Origin: Pyronema omphalodes
Taxonomy: Eukaryota > Ascomycota > Pezizomycetes > Pezizales > Pyronemataceae
Reading direction: 5' to 3'
Length of the DNA: 64,000 bases
Assembly: GCA_024516155.1 (NCBI GenBank)
Contig: JAJJXM010000091.1
Coordinates: 98,289 to 162,288 of the forward strand
Of this stretch, positions 1 to 12,600 are shown in pieces (the stretch's first letter is position 1; each line of letters begins with the position of its first letter). The notes under the pieces were generated by a model. That model saw nothing but the letters and a program-made list of their open reading frames with translations. It did no database searches and was not told where the DNA came from. The translations under genes and the position numbers were made by a program.

Positions 1-135
1 TATAACTTTGATGAGGTGAAGCCACTGGGACATGGAGAAAGTCTGAGTTGTTTGAGGGAACATGTTCAGGGTGAGGTTAAGTGGAGAAGAGAAATGGAAA
101 GTGAACTTGGATACCTTGGAAGTGTGGTGGTTTGA
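1..135 (+). CDS. 3' end of an unidentified protein-coding gene (partial)
   Basis: Frame 1 is open from the first base of the window to a TGA at 133-135, giving 44 residues that end in GSVVV. A T-rich non-coding stretch follows, as expected of a fungal 3' UTR. The tail is charged and has no recognisable domain, so no function is assigned. The start and all upstream exons lie outside the window. The open frame alone is short, so this is a plausible rather than proven gene end. Confidence 0.35.
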   Translation, partial: YNFDEVKPLGHGESLSCLREHVQGEVKWRREMESELGYLGSVVV

Positions 136-3100
136 GAGGTTTCGAAGGCGGATAACTGCCAGATGGTATTACTATTTGTTTTCTTTTCTTTTTCAACTTT
201 TATGAAAACACAAAATGCGGCATGGGGAAGGGAGGATTATTGTTTTTTCTTAAGAGACGGATTGGTTTCGATATACGCGGGATATCAGTTTTTTCTTTTC
301 GGCGGGGATATCTTTTTTATTTCATTTACATAGCATTTAGGGCGGTATTTATGTCTTTTTTTTGTTTTTTTTTCCTGTTTTCTGTCTTTTCTTTTGTCAT
401 TTCAAAGTATACTTTGCATGTCGTTCTTACTACGGTCGTTTAGGAGTTTATTGTTCTTTATGCGTTTGTTTGATATCATGGTTTTCTCTTCATTGAAGGA
501 TTGTTTGCGGAGGTTATATGATTGTTGAAATTTGAGCATTTAGAGAGGGAGGTCAGATATATGTCATGGTGGATATGGTGGATATTGGGGAAAATATGCA
601 GCCTGGAACGAGGTGGGCAAAAAGAAGAGCCAATGAAAGAGGGATTGGGAATTCGGACGGAAGAAGTAAAGATGGAAAAAAAAAAGGCACAAATGTTTGA
701 CAGGATATCCAAGGAAATATGGAGTTTTCGTAGCAAAACAAGAAATACATGCCAGGGAAACATGAGGTTTCGAATTGGATACATAACCATAACGAACGTT
801 TCTTGCGATTTCCTGGGATTCACGTGATATATATTTCGTTGTACATATCCAGGGCGTATGATTTGCTAGCATCATCACAATGACAAACGGGATTTTACCC
901 TGTCTTGCTTCACCAGTACCATTGACCCAAAGTTACCCCATTCACGAAGCTCTGCCGATCACAGTTCCACAGCTATGATGATCACAGTACAATCCCAGAC
1001 TCGGGAATCAGTATCCATCACTTATGTATATGTACCCAATATTAACTCAACTTCATCCTATCGTTTATTCTTTATTACTTTATTACTTTATCCTTTATTC
1101 CTTAATCAATAGCAGCGGATGGAATAAAGTGATATTCCGGAGCATACGTACGTACCTGAAGCAAAAATAAAACAATATATTTACGAAGTTCTAAGAAAAG
1201 AGGTAGGAGCTCAACTACTAACTAACTAGCGAGACCCACAGTCTAGCATCTGCAGCCCAGCTGTCACCACCACATGGCCACAAACCAAGTCAAAATCTAG
1301 GTCAGCACTTAGAAGCCGGGTTACGGGGTTACTTCTGGTGACAGTCTATACTGCTCCGCGGCTCCGCCACAAATGTGGAGAAGGGAGGTATGTAGGTATG
1401 TTGTGCTTTGGGGTTTGTGGTTCGAGGTTTGTGGTGTGTAGTAGGTAATATGGGAATTATTTACGGTGCTCACTGCTCTGGGAAAAGAGGTAGGAGATTA
1501 TAAACTAACTAGCAGAACTAGCGGGAGCTGCAGATATATGAAGATATTAATGCAGCTACATGCAGCCCTGCTGTCAATACCACATGGTCGGAAGATGGAA
1601 GATGGAAGATGGGTTGGAAACTTTGTTGCTGGGTGGCTTGGTGGATTGGTTGCTGGGGCTTGGTCTTGGACTTGGATCTCGCAGTTCGAAGGTCTCGCGG
1701 TCTTGCGGTCTGTGCTAGACTCTAGTCGAGTACTGCTGGTCTGTGCTTAATACCGCGGTGATTAAAATTAATAGTAAGATGGAGCATGTGGAAACAAGGA
1801 ATAGAAGAGGTTTCCTACTTATTGATGGGACTATGATGGGGACTATTCATGGGGATGGGAATCGGGATGGCGATGGGTTGTGGGTGGTGGTTGATATTTG
1901 GTGAGATGGGGAATGGGAATAAGATGGGGAATGTGCGGGTGGTGATGATTTAGATGTATCTTTATGGATGTTATATGGAAGGAGTTATTATAGTTGAAGT
2001 GGCCGTTATGAGGGATGTTCCTGCCTTACCAGCTAGCGGTGGGGGAGAATGGTAAATATGATATAAAAGGTAGAAGTGATATCCCATGTACTTGGTTTGT
2101 CAGCGGGGGGTTAGGTTGGGTTGGATTGGGTTGATGTATGTACATATTCCATCGTCTGAGAAATTTAAACCATTTATTATAGTATGACACAGGCTCTGTT
2201 AAGCTGATGGACGTACGCGGTGGAAATATCTGTAGAGCAGTATACCCGTGGGATAATTTCAGTCGAGGGTAGGATATCTGTGCATGACGGTTGGATAGGT
2301 ATGGAGTATTTCTGTAGGTTTGGGGATTATGGTATTATGATATTACGGACTTTTGATATGTTTTCTTGAGAATATTGCGCCTCATAATAAGTAGCTGATT
2401 GTTTGTAATTAGAAAATTCGTCAAGAGCTAGTGCTTGTATTCCTAAGCTAGAGCTTTGATACTTCCATGGAACTTCAAATGGCAAAAAGGTTTATTGATT
2501 TAATGCCGTGGTTCGTGAGAGGAGGCTAGTTTATAGTCGCTCTCTTTCTCTACTGTTGTTATGCCTTGTTGTCTAGATTGAGTAGCTGTGATACAAAAAA
2601 TGTTTTTTCAATAGCTAACTGTACGCATCATTCAAGGTCCACCGGGGATCTATTTCCAGCATCTCGACGTTATGGATCAAGTCAATGACCGTATCGATTA
2701 TGAGCTGCCATGCAGAATATTCAGGGCGTTCGGAAATAATGAAGGAAAATACGATAAGCCGGAGTATGAGGTTTCCAACCACCTGAATCCATTATCTCCA
2801 ATGCCAATATACATAGCATATTCATTAGTATTATATGTAAACTTGTACCTCCGTGGCTTAAGAATGATTTTCTTCTTCGCTATTTAGATGTTATTTTTCT
2901 TGGGCACCGCGGCCGTTGACAATTGTGCTGTGGTGGAAGTTTCTTCATGTATGCCTGCAGTCACTTTCGAAATTATCTCACATAAGTTGCCTGTCTGTGG
3001 AATTGGGATGGTAGGGAGTCGAACTGTGACAGGTATGTGGGAATCATGAATAGATTATCCCGACGTGTGAAAGAGACTTTACTGAAGACTGAATTTCTCG

Positions 3101-3332
3101 GTATTTTCAGAGATGTACGTTGTTCACTTGGAAAGAATAGCATATGTATGCACCTGGAGCCTTCTATTTCAACTACAAAGTACAAAATAAAATGATTCAA
3201 AACTGGCTTCTGATAGATATATTTCAAGAAATGATTCAGCGCATCATACTACACTGATACCTGGAAATGAAATGCGGCCCCTGTCGCGTCTTGAGCAGTC
3301 ACTCGTTCTGAGCTCGTGCAGGAGTACCGCAC
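136..3332. other. Intergenic region without a supported gene
   Basis: T-rich tracts (about 240-440) probably belong to the 3' region of the gene ending at 135. The remaining reading frames are short (longest 115 codons, overlapped by frames on both strands) and show no domain, repeated motif or splice-joined exon that I can support. Apart from one imperfect direct repeat near 1.2-1.6 kb I see nothing else in it. Confidence 0.5.
1199..1590. repeat. Imperfect direct repeat, two copies about 290 bp apart
   Basis: Positions 1199-1280 and 1485-1590 share the same order of words: GAGGTAGGAG, ACTAACTAG, GCAGCCC.GCTGTCA and CCACATGG. The second copy has a small insertion in the middle. It looks like an old local duplication; no coding meaning is evident. 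Confidence 0.5.
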
Positions 3333-3686
3333 TCATAAGGGTTCGCCTATCTGGTCCCACCGTATCCTTATACACAGGCTCGACTGTATCAAGATTTTTG
3401 CGGGCGGATCGATTCGGTAAATTGCCGGTGTGTCGCTTGATAATATGTAACGAAGTGAAGAGTATAGATTCTGATGTTTTACTCTCTCACTCGTTTCATC
3501 TTCCGATATCTCATCATCATCCACCCAGCTCCTTTCCCGCTGAGGTTCAGCATTGGTCTCTAACTTTCGATGTTTTTTGCCGAGTACATAAAGCGGCGGT
3601 GGCTCAGACTTTAACCTAATGTCATGGCGTTGGATATAGCATTCGTTTTCTTCGGATTCAAACCAATGTGCGAAAAAGCAACACAT
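3333..3686 (-). CDS. Possible uncharacterised gene (single open frame)
   Basis: A 117-codon minus-strand frame is rich in charged residues (clusters such as DDDEISEDETSE) and could be the last exon of a gene whose upstream exons would lie at 3.7-4.3 kb. No conserved domain is recognised, no convincing splice junction could be joined to it, and a plus-strand frame of similar length overlaps it. It may be a chance open frame. Confidence 0.15.
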   Translation of the reverse strand: MCCFFAHWFESEENECYIQRHDIRLKSEPPPLYVLGKKHRKLETNAEPQRERSWVDDDEISEDETSERVKHQNLYSSLRYILSSDTPAIYRIDPPAKILIQSSLCIRIRWDQIGEPL

Positions 3687-3689
3687 TCT

Positions 3690-5034
3690 GCTGGGGTTTG
3701 CGGTTGTGGAGGGATTTGGCGAGAACGGTGAGGCTATCGGATGTGATGTTGAAAATTGTAGTTGTTAGGTGCTGATTTGTGAAAGTAATAGGTGAATGTT
3801 TGTCAGGTAAGAGTGTCTATGTAATGTCTATCTAAATAGTTGGGTTTTAATAGGAGGGAAATGTAGTAAACTTGAAAATTGACATATCTTGACGGTTACA
3901 TCGAGTCACAAGCGATGATGCTTCCTCGTGGTGGGTAAGGCATTTTGGATCCTGATCATCTTGATAATAACTGCAGTGTTCCGAGTTTCAATGGAGATGG
4001 AGGATAATCGATATGGATGACGGCAGGCGTTGAAAGAGTCCTCTATTTTCATGTCGAAGTAGTTGCATCCTTTTCCACTTTCAATTTCGACCTCCACCTC
4101 CACTCCGCCAAATATCAGCGGAATTCACCGATGTAACACAACCGTTCCAAATCCTGGGCTCGACTTCTTGCAGTGGAAGAGAAACATTCATATCTCTATT
4201 ACGCATGTGGTTTCAAACGATGAATGCAGGAACGCGCACGCGCTTAATCAATGCCGATGGAAAACACTATCGGGACTTGGCCCAAGAAATCTACAATTCA
4301 TGTCCTTTGCCTTATGCCCTGCAGAAACGAAACTTACGGGCATGTACTGTATGAAAAAGAAATGATCCCCTCAGCTCTCTACAGATGAAGGAGTCAAGTA
4401 AAGCTCCACAAAGCTCGCCTCAGGTTCAGGCTAAAGGATACCTTCGACGCGTAGGAATCAATTCTTGATACCATAGGCTACGGTTAATACAGCGATACAT
4501 ATACTTCCTGTAAGCGAAGCAGCCAATTTCATAAGAACATCATCCAGTTCTCCCCGTAAGGAACCCCAAGGTATTCCATATGTCAGCACGTCAGCTCGGG
4601 TGAGGTGCGCACCGTAGCAAAAATAAGCTTTAATTTCGCACGCTTACTTTCACTTGGTCTCCACCAACGCTTCAACCCAGGCTTACATACATCTTTCTGT
4701 TCAAATTACCCATGGTTCTAGCTAGGTCGTACAACCACTAGACGATCATCATTGGGGGCGGAAACCAGGTGTTTGGTACTGCACATACATAAACTCATCG
4801 TTCAACCAGCCGACCGGGTATTTGTCAATGGCATGTGCTGAATTCCTTGATGTAGCTGGCTAGGTTCCCCGCTTTGAAAAAAGATACCGAGGCGCATTAT
4901 ATGCGAGTTACGTTCAATCTGACGGCCCGTGTAACAGAATTTGGGAAGCGTTATAATCAACTTACTTTCCGGGGACTTGAGCAATGAGAATACAACAAGA
5001 CGTTTCTCAGACACCGGATTCGAAAGGGATATTC
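3690..5034. other. Intergenic region upstream of the MFS transporter
   Basis: Only short frames without recognisable domains. The last few hundred bases before 5035 are the presumed promoter of the transporter. No clear TATA element or factor site could be assigned. Confidence 0.4.
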
Positions 5035-7185
5035 ATGATGGCTACAAAGGAACCTGATGCAATTCCGGAAGTTGAGAAGGTGGAGGCGGGGAACTCGGCG
5101 CATTCGCAGTCTTCGATGCAGAATGAAGAACCGAAGGTATGACTTGATGATTACTAATAATCCTCGCATGATACTGACAGAGGTATCAAGATGTCGTTTC
5201 GGAGGTTCATGTCCTTTGTAGCAATGGCTTTTCTGTGGACGGGATCTCAGATTCCAGTTTATCTTTTCGGTGAGTACATCTCCAGTATGCTTGGCATTGG
5301 TTCTCACATTGTCCACAGGAGGAGTCCCGCCGTACATCTATGTAGGTTGGTTGCAATCAACCTAACATATCAGGGTTACTAATAGCTTGTAGGGCGATAT
5401 TGGCGGTGCGGACCGCTGGATTTGGTTTGTTCTGGCCAACCTACTATCACTAGCGGCAGTATGCCCATTTGTGGGCAATCTATCAGACTTAGTGGGACGT
5501 CGATATGTCAGCTTGGTAGGACAACATTCGTACATACTGTACATTCTGAAGCTAACTATCACTAGATCGGTGCAGCTTTTCTAATGGTTTCTATGATTAT
5601 ATCAAGTACTGCAAAGACTATGAACATCTTTATCTGTGGAATGACATTGGCTGGTGAGAATGTTCGAGTGATGCTGGACGAAACTTCGCTGACTAATCTC
5701 AGGTGTCGGAGCGGGAATCTGCGAGCTTACGGCATTGGCTGTAACTTCGGAACTTGCACCTGTACGGAAGCGAGGAACATATGTTGCAGTTTGTGAGTTG
5801 TCCTTTTACTTGATATTACGCTTAGCAGTAACTTACAGTGAGCAGTGATCTTTACTATTGTACCCTTTTGTCCATCTGTACTTTGGGGACAGTTGATTGC
5901 AGCGAAGCACGGATGGTATCTAGCCCAACGAAATTTGAATAATGTTTCATAACTAATATCAACCGCAGGCGATACATAGGTCTCCTCTGCGGTGTCTGGG
6001 CTACAGTAGGGTTCGTAATGACCGCCGTCTTCTACCACCCACCACCGCGCGCAATATCCGTGGGCTTACCGCGAAGGGAAATCATCAAACGAATCGACTT
6101 TATCGGGGGATTCCTTTCAATTTCCGGGATGATTCTTTTCATGGCCGGTATGCAATGGGGCGGTTACCAGGTCTTTACCCTATCATGACAGCTATAGCTC
6201 CTACTGACGATCCGAAAGTATCCTTGGAAATCTGCACACGTTCTAGCCCCTCTTATTCTTGGCGGGGTATTACTTGTTGCATTTTACTTGTGGGAATCCT
6301 ATGGCACCGATCACCCAATGTTCCCCGCTAGACTGAAACAAGATCCGCGAGTCCTGTTATTGACCTTGATCATCACCTTCATCAGCGGAGCCAATTTCTT
6401 CTCTGTCCTCATGTTTTGGCCAACACAAGCATTCAACGTCTACGGCCATGACCCCGTTGGAGTAGGCATCCGTGGTATACCCGTCGGCTTTGGAATCTTG
6501 GCTGGTGCGGTCATCTGCTTGGTTCTTCTCAGCGTGTTTCGAGGGAGGAACCGTGAGTTGATGATTGCAGCTTCAGTATTAATGACAGCAGGTATATCAT
6601 TCGTATTTCCGGAAGAATTAAATACCATGCTAATGCACCGTAGGATGCGGATCATTAGCTGTTGCAGATGTTAATAATTTAGACACTTTGTGGGGTCTTT
6701 TAGTACTTGCCAGTCTTGGGATCGGGGGAATTGTGGTACCGGCTTCAATCATGACGACTATCATTTGTCCAGATGATCTGATTGCGACTGTCGCCGCTCT
6801 AACCCTCGCTATTCGTGTTATCGGCGGATCAATAGGTTACTGCGTCTACTACAACGTCTATGTCAGTAAATTCCGACCACATGCAATAACTTATATTGGC
6901 GGGGCCATGATGAGAATGGGGATCAAAGACCCAATGGTCATCAAAGATGCAATTGTGTTGACAGCCGAGTCCATGTTGAGTGAGCTTCATCATCTTCCGG
7001 GGATTATGGGCAACGAAACTAGGTACGAGATCCTGGTTAAGGCGGGGCAAATGGCGTTTGCCGAAAGTTATAAGTATGTTTATTTAGTTAGTATTGCGTT
7101 TGGAGCTGTGAGCATTATTGCAGCTTGTTTGTTGGGCAATATTAGCAAGTATATGGATAACCATGTGGCAGTGGTTATGGAGTAA
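5035..7185 (+). CDS. MFS efflux transporter, TRI12 (trichothecene efflux pump-like) family
   Basis: Polytopic plasma-membrane transporter of the major facilitator superfamily. Ten exons can be joined by GT-AG introns of about 50 bp: 5035-5136, 5191-5269, 5319-5341, 5393-5515, 5566-5653, 5703-5792, 5846-5915, 5969-6170, 6219-6591 and 6644-7185. The sum is 1,692 nt, about 563 aa, the usual family length. Family signatures seen: FLWTGSQIPVYLFGG near the first membrane span, GDIGGADRW, the SDLVGRR loop between TM2 and TM3, GVGAGICELTALA, ELAPVRKRG, and a C-terminal half starting near YPWKSAHVLAPL. Two adjacent ATGs (5035, 5038) precede a short acidic cytosolic N-terminus. The first splice acceptor (5190) is the least certain joint. 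The frame is intact, so the gene may be functional. Members export mycotoxins or handle siderophores; the substrate cannot be read from sequence. Confidence 0.9.
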
Positions 7186-7604
7186 TTGGGATTGGTACTG
7201 GAAGGGGTTTTGTCAATGTCGTGAAAGTATGGTTGCATACATTCCATACACCGGAATTTAAGATTGGTTGGCATAAATCCGGAGAGTTTGAGGAACTTAT
7301 TTCGGATAAACACCGCGTGGCTCTGGACCACAACGAGCCGTGTAGTTTATGCATAATGGCTGAAGCAAAAAAACAAGTGAATCAGATACGCGGATCATTT
7401 ACTTTCAGAGCTCAGTCCTCAAGTGCTACACCGTATGTTGTGTATCGAAAACTTCGGAAACAGGAATGCATTCAGAATTTTAAATATCAACGAAGAGCAT
7501 TCAATTTTCTTGAGATGCTGTCATTAGATCATTTGACCAAGTTGTATTTATTATTCCATAGAAACGCGTGTTGCACCGTGACATCAAAGCACGGCCGCTA
7601 TCTG

Positions 7605-7618
7605 GCCGTAATTACGGC
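7605..7618. promoter_or_regulatory. 14-bp perfect palindrome (possible zinc-cluster factor site)
   Basis: GCCGTAATTACGGC is a perfect palindrome containing CCG-N6-CGG, the everted half-site arrangement that Zn(II)2Cys6 regulators can use. It lies about 420 bp after the transporter stop and 1.1 kb before the next gene. A single 14-mer can occur by chance, so this is only a candidate. Confidence 0.2.
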
Positions 7619-8283
7619 TAAAAACCTTCCGCGCACGCGTCCACCAACTCTAACCGCTTCACGCTTGACGCAGGATCGACGTCAAGTGCTAGCGTTCTCG
7701 GGTAAAAAAAGCCTTGCCCTTAGCAGATTTTAGCGTGCGGCAGAGTTGAAATCGAAACTCTTCCATTGGTTATCAAACAAAAACACGTGATGGACGCTTG
7801 ATTTTCCCCGCACCGCGATTTCGGCGAGCCAAATCGGCGAGCTCGATGCGAAAATGGCCAACGAAAAGAACCCATGGTGAGGGTACTGGTTGAAATGCTA
7901 AATATGCTTCGTAAAAGAATTGTCTACACCGCCGGGAATTGACATGATAGAGGGTCCTGTGATGATGACATTCGTGCACGTTTATGCTGGTTTGGGAATA
8001 GGTCTGGGTTTAGTGATTCGGCGAGAGATTCACCTGTTGAGAGCGGAGTGAGCGATACACGTGGCGGGGGATTCGTGTTTGTGGTTTGTGGTTTGTGGTT
8101 TGTTTTGTGATTGTTGTTTTCCGTAACAAACCATTATCATGATTGCTGTATTTCGAAGTGGCATTTTGACATGATTATTGCCATATTCTGCAGTTGATTG
8201 TTGAAACATAATTGTCGAATGAGAAAAATGTTTTATAGATTGACCGTACCTTGCAGATATTTAAATGCAGGTCACCAACAAGG

Positions 8284-8354
8284 TGCATCATCAAATCACC
8301 GGTGAGATTTGCAGATGTGCATCATCCGGCGTCGAATGCATCTAGCTGCATCAT
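8284..8354 (+). promoter_or_regulatory. Three direct copies of TGCATCAT upstream of the nicotianamine synthase-like gene
   Basis: The octamer TGCATCAT occurs at 8284-8291, 8318-8325 and 8347-8354, all on the same strand, with starts 34 and 29 bp apart. The group lies about 370-440 bp before the ATG at 8721. Three exact copies in about 70 bp is more than expected by chance and suggests a factor-binding array. The factor is unknown to me. Confidence 0.35.
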
Positions 8355-8720
8355 GCAGGTTCGAAAAATCCCCCGATCAAAAAAGTTTTAGAAAAAAAAA
8401 AAAAAAAAATTCCGCGACGCGAAAAAAAAAGAAAAATAACTTGTCGACATGCGACTGAACCCCGCACGGGGGTTGAAATAATTTAGGACGCGACGCGCTC
8501 TTTCTTTTTAACGGAACCTTTAAACAGCTGCAGGTTCGCGCGTCTTGTCTGTTTTCTATATTCTCTTTGTAGAACAAGCTCCAGCTTCTTCTTTCTCAAC
8601 TCACGACCACAGCAAACAACTTCAACACAACAGTTCTTTGTTGAGCTACCAACCACTAGTTACAAACAACTACAGCTCCACAACCGTTTGATCTAAAACA
8701 TCCGGCAACAGCAATACATC

Positions 8721-9697
8721 ATGAGTACCGCTTCAGACAGATCGGAATACCACCCCCAACCTCAACCCCAGCCACAGAATGTCGGCCCTGTGAAGATTTC
8801 TCAGTCTATCCACAGAATCTACAAATCCCTCTTGAAGCACCCCGATCTCAGCCCTTCACCAGAAGTCAATGCTACCTTCTCCGAGCTCGTGGATCTGTGC
8901 ATTCAGCCCCACGACGTCAAATGTGTTGCAGCTATCCTAAACGACAAGCGAGTAGCCAAGCTCTCCGCCCATCTCCGCAGCATCTGCTCTACGGGGGAGT
9001 TCAAACTTGAATCCTACTGGGCAGAAAAGATCGTCAAGGGCACCAACCAATCCGAAAGTAAGTCACCGTCACAGTCACAGTCACCAAACACCACAATCAA
9101 AGCTCTCTATACTAACAAACCCCAGCCGAGAAGCTCCTACTTTCCTTCCCCTACTACAACAACTACGTTGACCTCGCCCGTCTTGAGATCTCCGCCCTTT
9201 CCGCCGCCCACCCACAACCCATCAAATCCCTCTGCTTCATCGGCTCCGGTCCAATGCCAATGACCAGTCTCTGTTTCTCCCGCCAACTCACCCCGCCCCC
9301 AAGAATCCACAACATCGACTGCGACCCGCACGCAATTGCAATCTCCAGCGAACTTTGTAAGAACCTAGGAACGAAGAATATGACGTTCCAACTCGGCAAC
9401 GCGGCTGAAATTAAGGATTTCTCGGCGTTTGATGTTGTGTTCCTGGCTGGTCTTGTGGGTGATACGAAAGAGGTGAAAATGCATATTATGTCCAGAGTGG
9501 TGGCGAGGTGTAGACCGGGTGCGTTGGTGGTTCTCAGGAGTGCCCATGGTTTGAGGAAGTTGTTGTATCAGGAGATTGATGTGGGTTGTTTGAGGCAGTT
9601 TGGATTGGAGGTGCTGCTGGTGGTGCATCCGTGGGATCATGTGGTTAACTCGGTGGTGGTTTGTAGAGTGCTGGGGAGGGAGAAGGCGAGGTTGTAG
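8721..9697 (+). CDS. Nicotianamine synthase-like protein
   Basis: Two exons, 8721-9057 and 9126-9697, join across a GTAAGT...CAG intron to give 302 aa, close to plant and fungal nicotianamine synthases. The enzyme family condenses aminopropyl groups of S-adenosylmethionine into nicotianamine or a related metal chelator in the cytosol. Seen: an N-terminal helical part; FPYYNNYVDLARLE; the Rossmann-type SAM motif CFIGSGPMPMTSLCFSRQ at roughly residues 145-165; the acidic strand end IDCDP; then DVVFLAGLVGDTKEVK and PGALVVLRSAHGLRKLLYQ, matching family blocks. The start is supported by an upstream pyrimidine-rich leader and a good family length. The frame is intact. The nearest gene, on the same strand 1.5 kb upstream, is the TRI12-type transporter, so a metal-handling pair is possible but unproven. 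The exact product (nicotianamine or an analogue) cannot be told from sequence. Confidence 0.85.
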
Positions 9698-12600
9698 AAG
9701 AAGGATTGATATGGCGGTATTGGATAATAGGGATCTTGGTCATGGGTTGGAAAAAGTGATTTTTTGCTGTTTGGTTGCATTTGGTTTTTTCTTAGTCATT
9801 ACGCGATATCATTGTTGTAGATAGAATACAACGCTTACAGATTCATTATTTTTTATCATCATTAATGAACTATGTAACTGTGACAAGACGGCAACCGTAT
9901 TCTACGGCATCATTTCGGCGTTGCTTGGTCGGCTACACCAACGATAACTACTATAGCCATAAAGCCACGAGTATCCACCGTGTCATACCGGTATCACTTG
10001 AGCAAAAACAACGAAAATATACACAGACCAATATATTCTCAATACCAGGAGGTTATTCCCAATTTCAATCCGTCCGTTGACGGTTGATGCACAATCGAAT
10101 CCTCACGCCTCATCACTCGATCCCAAAACCCCAACATCCGAAAACCCCAAAATCTCCACCCTTCAACCCCGGAGACCTGACCACACAGTCACGATACCAT
10201 GGGAAACACTCAACGAAGCACAATCAAACCGCAACCATCAACAATTCAAGCCACAGACAGGAGTATATTCCACGAATCCCCATAAAAATAGTGACGCCGG
10301 TGTATACCTGCACCACCCTGGATTACGCAACGGCAGCGGGGTAATGGTGATATAGTAGTACCTTCATAAGTCATGGATTGGTATAGTATGTATGGATATA
10401 CCGGGGGCTGAGTTGGATGTGTACGAAGGACGAATAAATGGCGGGTGAGGGAGTGGGTCCTAGTTGTGGTGTGTTATTGATGGGTGTTAGTCCGGCGACG
10501 GGATGTTGTTAGCAGTTTTCATGAAACGCTGTTTGGTACGGTAACGGCAGAGGAAGAGGTATTGTTACCTGAATTGTAGGGGTTGTATATGTTGGGAGCG
10601 ACAACTGCAATTCCGAAATGACCTACCATTAGATCATGAAAAAAAAAGTCAAATGTTATTCCAGAGAATAGCAGACCTAAATAGTAACAGGTTACCTTCA
10701 ACACAAGAAATAGAAAAACCAGCTGCGGCCTCCAGTCCAGAACAGCCGCCGTAGAAAACCAGAGAAGAAAAACAGGAAGTACACCGGTACAATATTATGA
10801 TTCAAGAGCCTACTATACCCATGCATGAGCTAGAACAATACAGAGAGTTGGTTTGCATGGAGGATATATAAATGGTGATATCGGGACATGGGTCCAGTTA
10901 GGGTCCACTTGTAGATACGGGGGCGATTGCTTACAGCGCACAATCATAAAAAGCCACAGTCGCCCTTGCAGAGAGATTGCACATGCTTGCTGGATTTGCG
11001 GATTCTTTGTTGCATCATTTTTACGCGGATGAAGTTAGGTATACCCCGGGCCAGCTCTGGGGGATTTAGCAGTGTTAGGATTCTGCCAGGATGAAGTGAT
11101 TCCGTATGACGCACACCCAGAACTGGAGGAATTTGGTGTATTATTAGTTTCTTCATCTTCATCGTATTGGATTGTGTGTACTCTCAATCTCCTGTATGAA
11201 GTGTTCATGCTCGTGTTGTTTTGCTTGGTTTGATGATTCTGTCTCGGGTCCGTCCATATATCCTACGGTCTCCTCGTTCTCTCGCGATTTACAATTCCTT
11301 ACGATCTTCACTAACTGATCGATTAGTGTCTACCCGTCCTGATGGGAACATCCTGAAGGTTTTTGACTATTGATCACTTTTCCCGCATTTCCAGAGTATG
11401 GCCCGTGCTATTGCCTCATATTCATCGGCTTCCTCCTACCTCAATTTTCAACGGTTGCCACGCTGATATTAAGAGTGACATGACGATACTCCAGACCTTG
11501 AGCATGCCCCATATGCCACCGTCATTTCTGATGTCTGGTATACTTACAATGCTTCCGCCTGGAGCTCCTTAAACCGGTTCCTGTAAAATACTCCACGAAC
11601 CTGTGTCATTGTAACATGCAGATTATTCGCCTATAGCACCATGCCTTTTTGAGCGAGCCATTCGTCAATTATTTATACGTAGCTCACAATTGTATCACCA
11701 TTATCCGTGCTGTGATCATAGCAAGTACCCATCGGTTCATGTGCATAGTGCATGGAACTGAAGCCAAAGAATACCGTGCGTAGGGAAATCATCAAAGGTG
11801 ATGCAGTTACAGATATTTTGGGTGCACAAGATGGAGATGGAGGATCCTCGTGAAAGACATTTTGTGCACGAATTATTATCCAAACAGAAGAAATATCGCA
11901 TAACAATTTTCAGCTGTAGGAAGAAACGATAGGCGATGATGAGGCCCCGAGTGCGCAATGAAATGTTTTGGATAGAAGGTGGAGTTGTTCCGGAGGGAGA
12001 TGTTTTTCCATGATGTAACGTGGTCATGTTACGGGACAACAATTAGAAATGATGAATGGAAGATGGAGGTATTACCTGCGGGAAGACACTGGATCTGAAC
12101 AGCAGTCACAGACCGCTGCTACTGCGATGATGTCAGGATATGCGTCATCAATCATGATGGAGATGGAGGGATTCGTCAGCTTCTATCTTACACCGCGGCA
12201 CAATACGTAATCGTGTGCCAACATGTGTCACTTATTGACCTTCCTTCATACGTCAATCTTTGAATACTGATGACGAAACCCAGCATTTTCAGCTATCTGC
12301 GGTCCTAGATTGCGGGACAGAGCTGAGTCATGCAACACATAATCAACGGAAACTCCGGTTGACTTTTAGGTTGGTGTGACGGAAGAAGCTTACGTTTATT
12401 GACGTAATATACATGCCGCGTCAGCTAAGCTACGTCAACTATGGGAGAAGTCGAACGGAAAATATATGTAGCATCAACCGCGGGACGTCAGAGCGTAAGA
12501 AGCGGCTAGTCCAGCCGTGCGGTTGCGCGTTCGATAACCTAGTCCATGGAGATCAACACCAAAAGAAGCATCAACAGTGCTGATTGCGGCTGGTAAATTC

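Larger units (their letters stand above)
7186..8720. other. Intergenic region between the transporter and the nicotianamine synthase-like gene
   Basis: Holds the transporter 3' region and the nicotianamine synthase-like promoter. A 170-codon plus-strand frame at 7221-7733 shows no domain or coding character I can recognise and is treated as chance. A/T tracts at about 8388-8440 and a CT/CA-rich leader just before 8721 look like a normal fungal promoter and 5' UTR. A perfect palindrome and a repeated octamer are listed separately. Confidence 0.5.

Noticed and set aside
5727..6038. 103-codon minus-strand frame within the MFS gene
   Set aside because: Spans introns and exons of the transporter on the opposite strand; a shadow frame.
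7221..7733. 170-codon plus-strand frame behind the MFS transporter
   Set aside because: No domain or recognisable composition; it starts 35 bases after the transporter stop, and ends in K/S/L-rich sequence of intergenic character. A frame this long can occur by chance in about 43% GC DNA.
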